From Shinella sp. (lineage in GTDB: Bacteria > Pseudomonadota > Alphaproteobacteria > Rhizobiales > Rhizobiaceae): a stretch of 64,000 nt of DNA. A program made the position numbers and the translations under genes. The notes beneath the pieces are model-generated. The model did no database searches and was not told the DNA's origin. It was given only the letters and a program-made list of their open reading frames with translations. Below are positions 1 to 8,308 of this stretch, piece after piece. The DNA is taken from assembly GCA_003248775.1 (NCBI GenBank), contig QFQX01000015.1, positions 1 through 64,000 on the forward strand, given 5' to 3'. Position 1 is the first letter of the stretch, and every line of letters starts with the position of its first letter.

Positions 1-127
1 CCTGGCTACCAATCAGCATCTCAGCCAATTTCCATGATTTCTTCAGAACGAGTAACTTCGTCGCCAGCAGCGCCGCCGCTTCTCGTTCGGTGAGGCGGCT
101 TATAGAACCGCTTTCCGGACCAGTCAA
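1..127 (-). CDS. Partial hypothetical protein at left edge
   Basis: A reading frame enters from the left edge on the minus strand and stays open for 42 codons from a TTG at 127-125. An in-frame stop lies about 25 bases upstream of that TTG. The peptide has an amphipathic, alanine- and leucine-rich look, with a LTEREAAALL stretch and a KSWKLAEML stretch, and would be the N-terminus of a protein that continues outside the window. AAAGG lies just upstream of the TTG but rather close to it. I do not recognise the family and it could be chance. Confidence 0.25.
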   Translation of the reverse strand, partial: MTGPESGSISRLTEREAAALLATKLLVLKKSWKLAEMLIGSQ

Positions 128-167
128 CAGCCTTTCGTCAAAAAACTGTCGTTTTCAATAACGCATT

Positions 168-484
168 GAAAAACAAAGACAAAAACTGCCATCACCAAAG
201 CCTTCCGACATCGCCAGCTGAAAAGCCAGGAAATATCATGGAAAGGCACAACCTACGGCACTCAGTTCTGAATTCCGGAACCGAAAATGATGTGGATTTC
301 CCACCTTCTGGGGACATACCGGGATACAAGACAGCTCCCTGCCCGCCGTACGAGTCCGCTCACGTCACAACATGGCGACATGACATCCGCTATTGGATTG
401 GGGTGTGCAAGAGGCAATCCAATGAAGCGTTTGACGGAGATAATTACGCAATCACCAGGCCGTCTATCTGCACGGAGTGCCGTC
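168..484. other. Gene-free stretch with one inverted repeat
   Basis: No convincing gene is seen: the open frames here lack ribosome binding sites and have no recognisable protein. A perfect inverted repeat, ATTGGATTG at 392-400 and CAATCCAAT at 415-423 with a 14-base spacer, lies downstream of the small membrane protein gene that reads leftward. It has no T-run, so whether it is a terminator or an operator is open. Confidence 0.4.
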
Positions 485-700
485 TCACCCCTTGGTGATC
501 ATGATAAGTATGACGAACATGGTCGGCACAGCGGCAAGTGCCGGGATTATGATCGCAGGATATCCGAAGGTTATGATCGCCAGCAGCCACACGAGCAAAA
601 GATTGACAATGAAAAGCACCTTTGCCGTGACCGGCCCGGTTATCGCTTCTTTCAGCATCCAGCCAAAGACCGGCACGTGGTAAATCATCCTGGCAATCAT
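485..700 (-). CDS. Small two-helix membrane protein
   Basis: This 71-residue protein has two long hydrophobic segments, about residues 22-44 (an LFIVNLLLVWLLAII core) and 47-68 (IIIPALAAVPTMFVILIM), so it should sit in the inner membrane. A good Shine-Dalgarno (GGAAAGGA) lies 7-8 bases before the ATG at 700. The hydrophobic content and ribosome binding site support a real gene even though no family is recognised. A TGPVTAKVLFI stretch leads into the first helix. It stands alone, facing away from the riboswitch-controlled gene to its right. Function is unknown. Confidence 0.6.
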   Translation of the reverse strand: MIARMIYHVPVFGWMLKEAITGPVTAKVLFIVNLLLVWLLAIITFGYPAIIIPALAAVPTMFVILIMITKG

Positions 701-924
701 GAGAATTCCTTTCCGATAGCACCGGCAGCTTGATTTTTATCACTTCACTATCCCTGAGTTCCGAGCCGGACAATGCGTCAAAATGACGTTTGCCAAGTCA
801 TACGACGCTCGAACGACACAGCCTCTCGCCATGAACCCTCCGCACGCGCGGTATACGACGATTTTATGAGTTCTGATGTGGGAGACATTTCTGGACAGGT
901 GCCCCAAGTCGGTTCTATCAATGA

Positions 925-1130
925 CAAATGATGGTTCCGCCTGATCGGAAGATGAGGGTGGACGAAGAGGGAATACGGTGAGGACTACCCATCAGGGGCC
1001 GAGACCGTGGCTGCCCCCGCAACTGTAAGCGGAGAGCGACGTCCGTAAGACCATTGGCCGGAAGGCCGATAAGGTGGGCCGAGCATTGACCCGTGAGCCA
1101 GGAGACCTGCCATCGTTTCCGCCGACACAA
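925..1130 (+). ncRNA. Cobalamin (B12) riboswitch
   Basis: The conserved cobalamin aptamer blocks occur in order: GGTTCC near 933, GGGAA followed by CGGTGAGGACT near 970-985, GCCCCCGCAACTGTAAGCGG at about 1013-1032, a GGAAGG element near 1060, and the B12 box GAGCCAGGAGACCTGCC at about 1095-1111. It lies about 50-70 bases upstream of the CbiM-like gene, so adenosylcobalamin binding most likely represses that gene, as in other B12 riboswitches. The outer boundaries are approximate. Confidence 0.95.
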
Positions 1131-1179
1131 CGGCACGTCACTCCAGCCGCGCGGTGGGCGCGGGAGAAAGGAAATGAAT

Positions 1180-1863
1180 ATGCATATCGAACCGGGCGTC
1201 GTAGACGGCGCAAAGATTATCTTCAGCTACGCTACAGCGGCAGTATCGTTCGGACTTGTCGCCAAGATGGCGCGTGACACGATCATCCGGGATGGAGGGC
1301 TTGGAGCCCTGGTCAGCCGCAGCCTGATCTCCACGGCACTGGTGTTCAGCTTTTTCGAAATTTTGCCTCACTATCCCGTCGGAGTTTCAGAAGTGCATCT
1401 GATCCTCGGCTCGACACTCTATTTGATGTTTGGCGCTGGTGCCGCATCGATCGGGCTTGCTCTGGGACTTCTGATTCAGGGTTTTTTCTTCACCCCATTC
1501 GATCTTCCGCAATATGGCATGAACGTCACGACACTGATCGTTCCGCTCTGGGCCGTGAGCCAACTGGCAAAGCGGGTGGTGCCATCGCGTAAAGCTTATG
1601 TGGATGTCACTTATCTGCAGGCATTGTCGATGTCGACGGCCTATCAGGCAGGTATCGTCGCATGGGTTGCCTTCTGGGCGTTCTATGGTCAGGGCTTGGG
1701 CGCCGAAAACCTGCACAATGTCGCAACGTTCGGTGGAGCCTACATGACGGTCATCATCCTCGAACCGCTGGCCGACCTGGCGGTCCTTGCGATCGCCAAG
1801 ACCCTCGCACCTTTGACGAAGACCTCTTTCTTCTACAATCGGTTGCATCACGCCGCCGCGTGA
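1180..1863 (+). CDS. CbiM-family cobalt uptake permease-like protein
   Basis: This is an integral membrane protein of 227 residues that resembles the CbiM S-component of energy-coupling factor cobalt transporters. The start is placed at the ATG at 1180, not the in-frame ATG at 1174. The AGGA at 1169-1172 is then correctly spaced, and the protein begins Met-His, the N-terminus used by CbiM/NikM to coordinate the metal. Here the opening is MHIEPGVV, not the usual MHIPDG. Several hydrophobic helices follow (about 20-40, 50-95, 115-135, 155-175, 185-205). The cobalamin riboswitch upstream implies control by B12. No cbiN, cbiQ or cbiO lies nearby, so the energising module must be elsewhere or the protein acts alone. 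A strong terminator follows. Confidence 0.8.
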   Translation: MHIEPGVVDGAKIIFSYATAAVSFGLVAKMARDTIIRDGGLGALVSRSLISTALVFSFFEILPHYPVGVSEVHLILGSTLYLMFGAGAASIGLALGLLIQGFFFTPFDLPQYGMNVTTLIVPLWAVSQLAKRVVPSRKAYVDVTYLQALSMSTAYQAGIVAWVAFWAFYGQGLGAENLHNVATFGGAYMTVIILEPLADLAVLAIAKTLAPLTKTSFFYNRLHHAAA

Positions 1864-1884
1864 TGCCATGTCCCACACATTTGA

Positions 1885-1911
1885 AGCGCATGGCGTGGCC
1901 ATGCGCTTTTT
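1885..1911 (+). terminator. Rho-independent terminator after the CbiM-like gene
   Basis: A perfect 10-bp stem (AGCGCATGGC at 1885-1894, GCCATGCGCT at 1898-1907) with a 3-base loop is followed by a run of five T. Confidence 0.85.
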
Positions 1912-2006
1912 CTTTGAAAATTGCCGCGCCTTGCGCTAGGCGGCGATATCGGCCCGGTATTGTTCCGCGCCACACCCGAGTGAACCAGCCGCGAAAGGGG
2001 AGAACC

Positions 2007-2957
2007 TTGCGCATTCTTTCGGAAGCCCATTTTCCTGAACTTCCCAATTACTATCGCGGCAAGGTGCGCGAGAATTACGACCTTCCGGACGGACGGCGCA
2101 TCATTATCTCGACCGACCGCCTGAGCGCCTTCGACAGGATCCTCACCTGCATACCTTATAAGGGGCAGGTTCTGACCCAGACGGCCCGCTATTGGTTCGA
2201 ACAGACGAAGGACATCTGCCCGAACCATGTTCTCGACTATCCAGATCCGAATGTCGTGATCGGCAAGCGCCTTGACATTCTCCCGGTCGAGATGGTGGTC
2301 CGCGGCTATCTCGCCGGCACGACGGGGACATCCATCCTGACACTCTATAAGAAAGGTCAGCGGACGATGTACGGCGTTACGCTGCCGGATGGCATGCGTG
2401 ACAATCAGGCCCTGCCCCAGGCGATCATCACGCCAACGAGCAAGGCATTCGACGGAGGTCACGACGAACCGCTGACACCGGAGCAGATCGTCTCCGAAGG
2501 CCTGCTGACCCAGAGCCAGTGGGACACCGTGTCCGCTTATGCGCTCGCGCTTTTCGCCCGCGGCCAGAAGCTCGCCGCCGAACGTGGCCTTATCCTCGTC
2601 GATACCAAGTATGAGTTCGGCACCGATGCGCAAGGCAATATTCTGCTTGCGGACGAGATCCACACTCCCGACAGCAGCCGCTACTGGATCGCTGACAGCT
2701 ATCAGGCGAGCTTCGAGGCTGGAAAGCGGCCGGAGAGCTTCGACAAGGATTTCGTGCGCGCCTGGGTCGCCGAGCGCTGCGATCCCTACAAGGACGACAT
2801 TCCGGAAATTCCCCGTGAACTGGTCGAACAGACGTCCAGGGTTTACATTAAGGCCTATGAAGCAATCACTGGCGAGACATTCGTACCGGATGACCGCGGA
2901 GAGACACCGCGCGATCGTATAAGAGGAAACCTGGCGACGTATTTTCCCAAGAGGTGA
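2007..2957 (+). CDS. purC: Phosphoribosylaminoimidazole-succinocarboxamide synthase
   Basis: SAICAR synthase joins aspartate to CAIR using ATP, in purine biosynthesis in the cytoplasm. The 316-residue product has the family landmarks in order: GKVRENYDL (P-loop-like, about residues 17-25), STDRLSAFDR (about 34-43), the VVRGYLAGT segment, and the DTKYEFG and DEIHTPDSSR motifs around 205-230. The length fits the longer yeast-like form, slightly above the usual bacterial 240-300. The start is a TTG at 2007, chosen because AAAGGGGAG ends 4 bases before it and the conserved N-terminus begins at once. The frame is open further upstream, but that stretch crosses the terminator and is not protein-like. 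The TetR gene begins 7 bases downstream. Confidence 0.93.
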   Translation: MRILSEAHFPELPNYYRGKVRENYDLPDGRRIIISTDRLSAFDRILTCIPYKGQVLTQTARYWFEQTKDICPNHVLDYPDPNVVIGKRLDILPVEMVVRGYLAGTTGTSILTLYKKGQRTMYGVTLPDGMRDNQALPQAIITPTSKAFDGGHDEPLTPEQIVSEGLLTQSQWDTVSAYALALFARGQKLAAERGLILVDTKYEFGTDAQGNILLADEIHTPDSSRYWIADSYQASFEAGKRPESFDKDFVRAWVAERCDPYKDDIPEIPRELVEQTSRVYIKAYEAITGETFVPDDRGETPRDRIRGNLATYFPKR

Positions 2958-2964
2958 GATTCCC

Positions 2965-3636
2965 GTGTCCAATGCACGCAAGGCCCCTCGCACAACGACA
3001 GCCTCGCCCTCGAGCGTAACCGCAGAGCGACAACCCCGTCGTGTGCGCCGGCCTGCTGGCGAAACCCGGGAGGACATCCTCAACACGGCGGAAGAACTCT
3101 TCCGCACCCGAGGCTATGCCAACGCGGCGATTGCCGACATCGCTCACGCGCTCGGAATGTCTCCCGCCAACGTATTCAAGCACTTTCATTCAAAGGCGAG
3201 CCTGGTGGATGCAATTGCCGCCCGCCATATGGAAGTCAAGTTCGCCGGTCTGGCCTCGGTCGATAGCCGCCGCCCGGCGCGTGAAAGGTTGCTGGACCTC
3301 GCCCGACACCTGATGGCCAGCCACAGGCGGGACCTCGAGGAAAATCCCTATATTTTCGAAATGATCCTGCTGACGGCGAAAGACGAGCTTCAATGCGGGC
3401 ATCGATATCGCGATATCGTGCGTGGCGCGCTTGAGGCAATCATCGCAGACGGCGCCAGAGATGGCGAATTCGCCCCGCAGGACAGCAGCCAAGCGGCCGA
3501 CGCTGCATTCTATGCCCTTGCCTGCGTTCTGCATCCTGTGATGATCGCCAACGAACAGCCTGACATATTGGCAACACGTTGCGAGGAAGTTGTTCGCCTG
3601 ATCAATGCTGCATTGCAAACCACACTTGATAAGTGA
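2965..3636 (+). CDS. TetR-family regulator of the adjacent RND efflux operon
   Basis: This 223-residue repressor has an N-terminal TetR helix-turn-helix at about residues 33-80 (REDILNTAEELF, then AIADIAHALGMSPANVFKHF) and a variable ligand-binding C-terminal half. The first 30 residues are a basic, disordered tail. It starts with GTG at 2965 behind a GAGGTGAG ribosome binding site that overlaps the purC stop region. It lies just upstream of, and co-oriented with, a complete RND efflux operon, the usual position for an AmeR/AcrR-type local repressor. Its stop codon lies inside one inverted repeat, and a second perfect palindrome follows before the efflux genes. Autoregulation and efflux repression are inferred from this context. 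Confidence 0.88.
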   Translation: MSNARKAPRTTTASPSSVTAERQPRRVRRPAGETREDILNTAEELFRTRGYANAAIADIAHALGMSPANVFKHFHSKASLVDAIAARHMEVKFAGLASVDSRRPARERLLDLARHLMASHRRDLEENPYIFEMILLTAKDELQCGHRYRDIVRGALEAIIADGARDGEFAPQDSSQAADAAFYALACVLHPVMIANEQPDILATRCEEVVRLINAALQTTLDK

Positions 3637-3658
3637 CGAATTTTAACATACGTCACTT
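3631..3658. promoter_or_regulatory. Inverted repeat overlapping the tetR stop codon
   Basis: Perfect 8-bp arms, AAGTGACG (3631-3638) and CGTCACTT (3651-3658), flank an AT-rich 12-base spacer. There is no T-run. It may be a second operator or a weak hairpin. Confidence 0.45.
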
Positions 3659-3721
3659 CGCAATATCGCCTGCAATGGCGAGTCCTGTGGCTATCTCGTC
3701 ACATGCAGTGCCAACGGCAAA

Positions 3722-3741
3722 AATTAACGAGAGTTAATTTC
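3722..3741. promoter_or_regulatory. Likely TetR operator before the efflux operon
   Basis: A perfect 20-bp palindrome, AAATTAAC-GAGA-GTTAATTT, lies between the tetR gene and the membrane fusion protein gene, 65 bases before the chosen start. Its size, symmetry and location suit a TetR dimer site. Confidence 0.65.
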
Positions 3742-3806
3742 TCGGTTGCGCTCGCATGCTATAGCGATGCTTCATGGACTGCCTCAATCTCGACGTGGAA
3801 AAACCC

Positions 3807-5021
3807 ATGAAGCGACGCATTCACCTGACCTCGGCAATCGTATTGCTTTCCGCCGTCATCGCCGGCTGCAGTGATTCCGGCAAATCGGACAAGAATGCCG
3901 CGGCGGGTGCCGGCACCGAACGCCCGCCGTCGCCCGTCAGTGTCGTTGTGATGAAAAAGGCGGAATATCCGCTGACCAGCCTTCTACCGGGTCGCGCAGA
4001 CGCCTTCCAGACTGCGGATATCCGCCCGCGCGTCAGTGGCGTCATAAAGCAGATCGCTTTCAAGGAAGGTAGCGAAGTCAACGAAGGCGACCTTCTCTAC
4101 AAGATCGAGGACGACACCTACCGCGCCCAGGTGGCGCAGGCCCAGGCAAGCCTCGCGAAGGCCGAAGCGAGTGTACCGACAGCGCAGTCGAACCTTGCCC
4201 GTTACGAGCGGCTGGTCAACAGCGGCGCGACGCAGATCGAATATGAAAACGCCAAGGTAACGCTGCTGCAGGCGCAGGCTGATGTCGCCCAGGCAAAGGC
4301 TGCCCTGAATGCCGCCGAGATCAATCTCGCCCTCACCGACATAAAGGCGCCCTTCGAGGGCGTTACCAGTGTCTCGGCCTTCTCCATCGGCAACGTGGTC
4401 ACGGCCAACCAGTCGGACAAACTCACCACCTTGCGCCGGCTCGACCCCATTTACATTGTCCTGACGGAATCCAGTGCAAACCTGTTGCGCCTGCGTGAAG
4501 CTGTTTCAGCAGGCCGGATAAATCAGGAGGGCGGCCAGATCGCCGACATCCGGCTGACCATGGAGGATGGCACCCAGTATCCGATCATCGGCAAGCTCGA
4601 CATGTCGGAAATGGCCGTCAGCGAGACGACGGGCACCTTCTCGATCCGTGCCGTCTTCGAAAATCCCGACAATCTCATCCTGCCCGGCATGTACGTGCGC
4701 GCAAGCGTCACCGTCGGCAAGGAAAACGGCTACCTCATTCCCCAGCGCGCCGCCACCCGTAACGCGCGCGGTGAACTCACCGCAAAGTTCGTGAATGCCC
4801 AGAGCGCTGTCGAAACTCGCGTGTTCGAACAGAGTAGTGTTTCCGGGAATAACTGGCTTGTGGCCGACAATATTACAGATGGCGACAAGCTGATCGTGGA
4901 CGGTTTCCAGTGGATAGGCGACGGCGCGAAGGTCGCACCTGTGGAAGCAACAGTGGATGAAAACGGCTTCGTCGTAGAAGCACCCAAGGCGCCGGAAGCA
5001 GCCCCGGCAGCAAAGCCGTGA
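3807..5021 (+). CDS. RND efflux periplasmic adaptor lipoprotein
   Basis: This is the membrane fusion protein of a tripartite drug efflux pump (AcrA/MexA/AmeA type), 404 residues from the ATG at 3807. That start gives a clean lipoprotein signal (MKRR, hydrophobic core, VIAGC lipobox at about residues 21-25). The ATG at 3774 would only add an untypical 11-residue leader. After the lipidated Cys come a beta-barrel/lipoyl half (residues about 45-90), a long alpha-helical hairpin rich in Ala and Gln (about 100-165), the second lipoyl half containing FSIGNVV, and a C-terminal membrane-proximal domain. The last 25 residues are Ala/Pro-rich. It leads the operon with the pump and outer-membrane genes and is probably repressed by the upstream TetR protein. 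Substrates cannot be read from sequence. Confidence 0.92.
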   Translation: MKRRIHLTSAIVLLSAVIAGCSDSGKSDKNAAAGAGTERPPSPVSVVVMKKAEYPLTSLLPGRADAFQTADIRPRVSGVIKQIAFKEGSEVNEGDLLYKIEDDTYRAQVAQAQASLAKAEASVPTAQSNLARYERLVNSGATQIEYENAKVTLLQAQADVAQAKAALNAAEINLALTDIKAPFEGVTSVSAFSIGNVVTANQSDKLTTLRRLDPIYIVLTESSANLLRLREAVSAGRINQEGGQIADIRLTMEDGTQYPIIGKLDMSEMAVSETTGTFSIRAVFENPDNLILPGMYVRASVTVGKENGYLIPQRAATRNARGELTAKFVNAQSAVETRVFEQSSVSGNNWLVADNITDGDKLIVDGFQWIGDGAKVAPVEATVDENGFVVEAPKAPEAAPAAKP

Positions 5022-5065
5022 TCGCGCGGCTTTACGGGCAGCAACCAGGCGCAAAGGGGTAACCA

Positions 5066-8000
5066 ATGGCCAAGTTCTTTATCCATCGCCCGATTTTTGC
5101 CTGGGTGATCGCAATCGTGATCATGCTCGGCGGCGCCCTGGCGATCTCCACCCTTTCGATCTCGCAATACCCTGAAATCGCACCGACCACCGTGCGCATT
5201 TCGGCGACGTATAATGGCGCGAGCGCGGAAACGGTCGAAAAGTCGGTGACCACCATCATTGAGGACGGCATGACCGGCCTCGACGACCTCACCTACATGA
5301 CCTCGTCTTCCAGCACCGGTCGTGCGACTGTGACCCTGACCTTCGGCAACAGCATCGAGCCGGATATCGCCCAGGTGCAGGTGCAGAACAAGTTGCAGCT
5401 CGTCCAGTCGCAACTCCCCGACGTCGTGCAGACCGCCGGCATTGAGGTGACCCGTTCGACCTCCAGCATTCTCCTCGTCGGTGCTCTGGTTTCCACTGAC
5501 GGCCAACGCAAGCCGGTAGAACTCGGCGATATCTTTTCCACCCAAATCGAAGACCAGATCAAGCGTCTCGAAGGTGTGGGCAGTATTCAGGTATTCGGCA
5601 CCGGTTATGCCATGCGTGTCTGGCTCGACCCGTTCAAGTTGAACAAGTTCCAGCTCACCCCGACGGACATCACCACGGCCATCCAGGCACAGAACACTCA
5701 GGTGTCGGTCGGCTCGCTCGGCGCGCAGCCGGTCGCACCAGGACAACAGCTCAGCGTGACCGTCACGGCGCAGAGCCAGCTCCAGTCAGTTTCCGACTTT
5801 GAGTCGATTATCCTGAAGGTAGAAACCGACGGCGCTACCGTTCGCCTGAGCGATGTCGCGCGTATCGAGATCGGCCAGGAAAGCTACACGACCAACACCC
5901 GGTCTAACCGTAATCCGGCAACCGGCTTCGCCGTCAACCTCGCGACCGGTGCCAACGCTCTCGATACCGCGGCCCGCGTCAAGACGGCGCTGGACGCCGT
6001 GGCGCCGTCCCTGCCGGAAAACGTCGTCATCACCTATCCCTATGACACGACGCCCTTCGTACAGCTTTCCATCGAGAAGGTTGCTAACACCCTGATCGAG
6101 GCGATCATACTCGTCTTCTTCGTCCTCCTGATCTTCCTGCAGAACCTTCGCGCGACATTTATCCCGATGATCGCCGTTCCGGTCGTGCTCCTGGGAACAT
6201 TCGGTATTCTTGCGCTGACAGGATATTCGATCAACACCCTCACCATGTTTGCCATGGTGCTGGCGATCGGCCTGCTCGTCGATGACGCCATCGTGGTCGT
6301 CGAAAACGTAGAACGCATCATGACGGAAGAGCATCTGTCGCCAATCGAGGCTACGGAAAAATCCATGGGCGAAATCACCGGCGCCATCATCGGTATTGCG
6401 CTGGTGCTTACCGCCGTGTTCATTCCGATGGCCTTTTTTGGTGGCTCCACCGGCATCATCTACCGCCAGTTCTCCATCACTATCGTGTCCGCGATGCTGC
6501 TGTCGGCCGTCGTGGCTATCGTTCTGACGCCCGCGCTTTGCGCCACCATGCTGAAGCCGGTCGATCACACGAAACCGAAGCGTGGCCCGGCAGCCTGGTT
6601 CAACCGGACCTTCGACCGCACGACCAATGGCTACGTCTCGACGATCGGTTATCTCCTGAAGCGGCCGATGCGCGTCATGTTGATGTTCACGATCATCATC
6701 GGCGGCTGCGCCTGGATCTTCACCCGCTTGCCCAGCTCCTTCCTTCCGCAGGAAGACCAGGGCGTGCTCATGACGATTGTCCAGCTTCCCAACGGCGCGA
6801 CCCAGGCCCGTACGCAGGAAGTCATCAAGAAGATCGAGGATTATTATCTCGACAAGGAGAAGGATGCAGTAAGGGATGTCTTCTCCGTCTCCGGCTTCAG
6901 CTTCGTCGGCCAGGGGCAGAATTACGCGATGGTCTTTGCCAAGCTCAAGGACTTCGATCTGCGGAAGAATCCCGATCTGGCGGCTTCTGCCATCGTGCGG
7001 CGCGCCATGGGTTACTTCTTCACGATCCGTGATGCCCAGGTATTCCCGCTGCAGCCACCCGCAATCCCCGGCCTCGGCACGTCCAGCGGCTTCTCCATGT
7101 ACATTGTGGACAGCGGCAAGACCGGAACCGATGCGCTCACCCAGGCATCCAAGAAACTCATTGGTCTTGGAAGTGCCAACGCCAAGATCAGCTCCCTGCG
7201 CTCCAACAGCCCGGACGCGGAAAGCCAGCTGAAGATCTTGCTCGACCAGGAAAAGATGGGCGCGATGGGTCTCGACCTCGCTTCCGTAAACTCGATGCTA
7301 TCGACGATCTTCGCCGGCCGGGATGTCAACGACTTCACGCTCAACAGCGAACTGAAGCCTGTCTATGTGCAGGGCGATGCCCCATATCGAATGCAACCGG
7401 ACGACCTGACCCACTGGTATGCGCGCAACACCGACGGCCAGATGGTGCCATTCTCGGCATTCAGTCAGGTCGAATGGGTCGGCGGCGCACCGACACTCGC
7501 CCGCTTCAACGGTACAAGCGCCATCTCGCTGGAAGGCGCAGGCGGGACGGGCGTCAGCTCGGGCGATGCCATGGACGAAATGGAGCAGCTTACGGCAAGC
7601 CTCGGTGGCGGTTACACCGTAGCCTGGCAGGGCATTTCCTATCAGGAGCGCCTGTCCGGCTCCCAGGCTCCGGCGCTCTATGCCCTGTCGGTCCTGATCG
7701 TGTTCCTCTGCCTTGCGGCGCTCTACGAGAGCTGGTCCATACCTTTCTCGGTCATCATGGCGGTGCCGGTCGGCGTACTCGGGGCTCTTTCCGCAGCCTA
7801 CTACTTCGGCCAGGCAAACGACGTCTACTTCAAGGTGGGCCTGCTGACGACCATCGGTCTCGCCGCGAAGAACGCCATCCTGATCGTGGAGTTCGCCAAG
7901 GATCGAATGACGGGCGGAACGAGCCTGGTCGATGCGACGCTGGAGGCAGCACGTCTGCGCCTGCGCCCCATCATCATGACGTCACTGGCCTTCATCCTCG

Positions 8001-8179
8001 GCGTCGTACCACTTGCCGTCGCCACCGGCGCTGGCTCCGCCGCCCAGAACTCCATCGGTATCGGTGTCCTCGGCGGCATGCTGGCAGCCACAGCACTCGG
8101 CATCTTCTTCGTGCCGTCGTTCTTTGTGGTTGTTCGCAAGCTCACAACCCGTGCAAAACCGAAAGAAGCACTGTCATGA
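5066..8179 (+). CDS. RND efflux pump inner-membrane transporter (HAE-1 family)
   Basis: This 1037-residue proton-driven multidrug exporter is like AcrB/MexB/AmeB. It starts MAKFFIHRPIFAWVIA with the first transmembrane helix, followed by the porter loop and a block of helices. The proton-relay motif LLVDDAIVVVENVERI in helix 4 (about residues 403-418) has the paired aspartates. A second periplasmic loop and six C-terminal helices follow, including the AALYESWSIP and GLAAKNAILIVEFAKD signatures. Length matches the family. The ribosome binding site AAAGGGG is 6-7 bases before the ATG. It lies 44 bases after the adaptor gene and 129 bases before the outer-membrane gene in the same direction. I see no truncation or frameshift. 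Confidence 0.95.
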   Translation: MAKFFIHRPIFAWVIAIVIMLGGALAISTLSISQYPEIAPTTVRISATYNGASAETVEKSVTTIIEDGMTGLDDLTYMTSSSSTGRATVTLTFGNSIEPDIAQVQVQNKLQLVQSQLPDVVQTAGIEVTRSTSSILLVGALVSTDGQRKPVELGDIFSTQIEDQIKRLEGVGSIQVFGTGYAMRVWLDPFKLNKFQLTPTDITTAIQAQNTQVSVGSLGAQPVAPGQQLSVTVTAQSQLQSVSDFESIILKVETDGATVRLSDVARIEIGQESYTTNTRSNRNPATGFAVNLATGANALDTAARVKTALDAVAPSLPENVVITYPYDTTPFVQLSIEKVANTLIEAIILVFFVLLIFLQNLRATFIPMIAVPVVLLGTFGILALTGYSINTLTMFAMVLAIGLLVDDAIVVVENVERIMTEEHLSPIEATEKSMGEITGAIIGIALVLTAVFIPMAFFGGSTGIIYRQFSITIVSAMLLSAVVAIVLTPALCATMLKPVDHTKPKRGPAAWFNRTFDRTTNGYVSTIGYLLKRPMRVMLMFTIIIGGCAWIFTRLPSSFLPQEDQGVLMTIVQLPNGATQARTQEVIKKIEDYYLDKEKDAVRDVFSVSGFSFVGQGQNYAMVFAKLKDFDLRKNPDLAASAIVRRAMGYFFTIRDAQVFPLQPPAIPGLGTSSGFSMYIVDSGKTGTDALTQASKKLIGLGSANAKISSLRSNSPDAESQLKILLDQEKMGAMGLDLASVNSMLSTIFAGRDVNDFTLNSELKPVYVQGDAPYRMQPDDLTHWYARNTDGQMVPFSAFSQVEWVGGAPTLARFNGTSAISLEGAGGTGVSSGDAMDEMEQLTASLGGGYTVAWQGISYQERLSGSQAPALYALSVLIVFLCLAALYESWSIPFSVIMAVPVGVLGALSAAYYFGQANDVYFKVGLLTTIGLAAKNAILIVEFAKDRMTGGTSLVDATLEAARLRLRPIIMTSLAFILGVVPLAVATGAGSAAQNSIGIGVLGGMLAATALGIFFVPSFFVVVRKLTTRAKPKEALS

Positions 8180-8308
8180 GGATATAGATATCGTTACGTT
8201 AAACAGATATTTACCATAATTGATTCCTCATGAAACGATAGGCGTAGCGGCAGAGACTTATGACGACGCGCCTGCCGCGCGACGCAACCGAGCAAAAACT
8301 AGGATAGT

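Noticed and set aside
166..733. Overlapping open frames of 110 and 148 codons at the left end as possible genes
   Set aside because: They have no ribosome binding site, no hydrophobic or domain-like pattern, and overlap the better supported membrane protein gene on the other strand.
1848..3107. A 419-codon open frame opposite purC
   Set aside because: It is the antisense shadow of purC in GC-rich DNA; purC has clear motifs and a ribosome binding site.
3722..3741. CtrA-type site TTAA-N7-TTAA
   Set aside because: The spacer between the TTAA elements is 6 bases, not 7, and the longer perfect dyad fits a TetR operator better.
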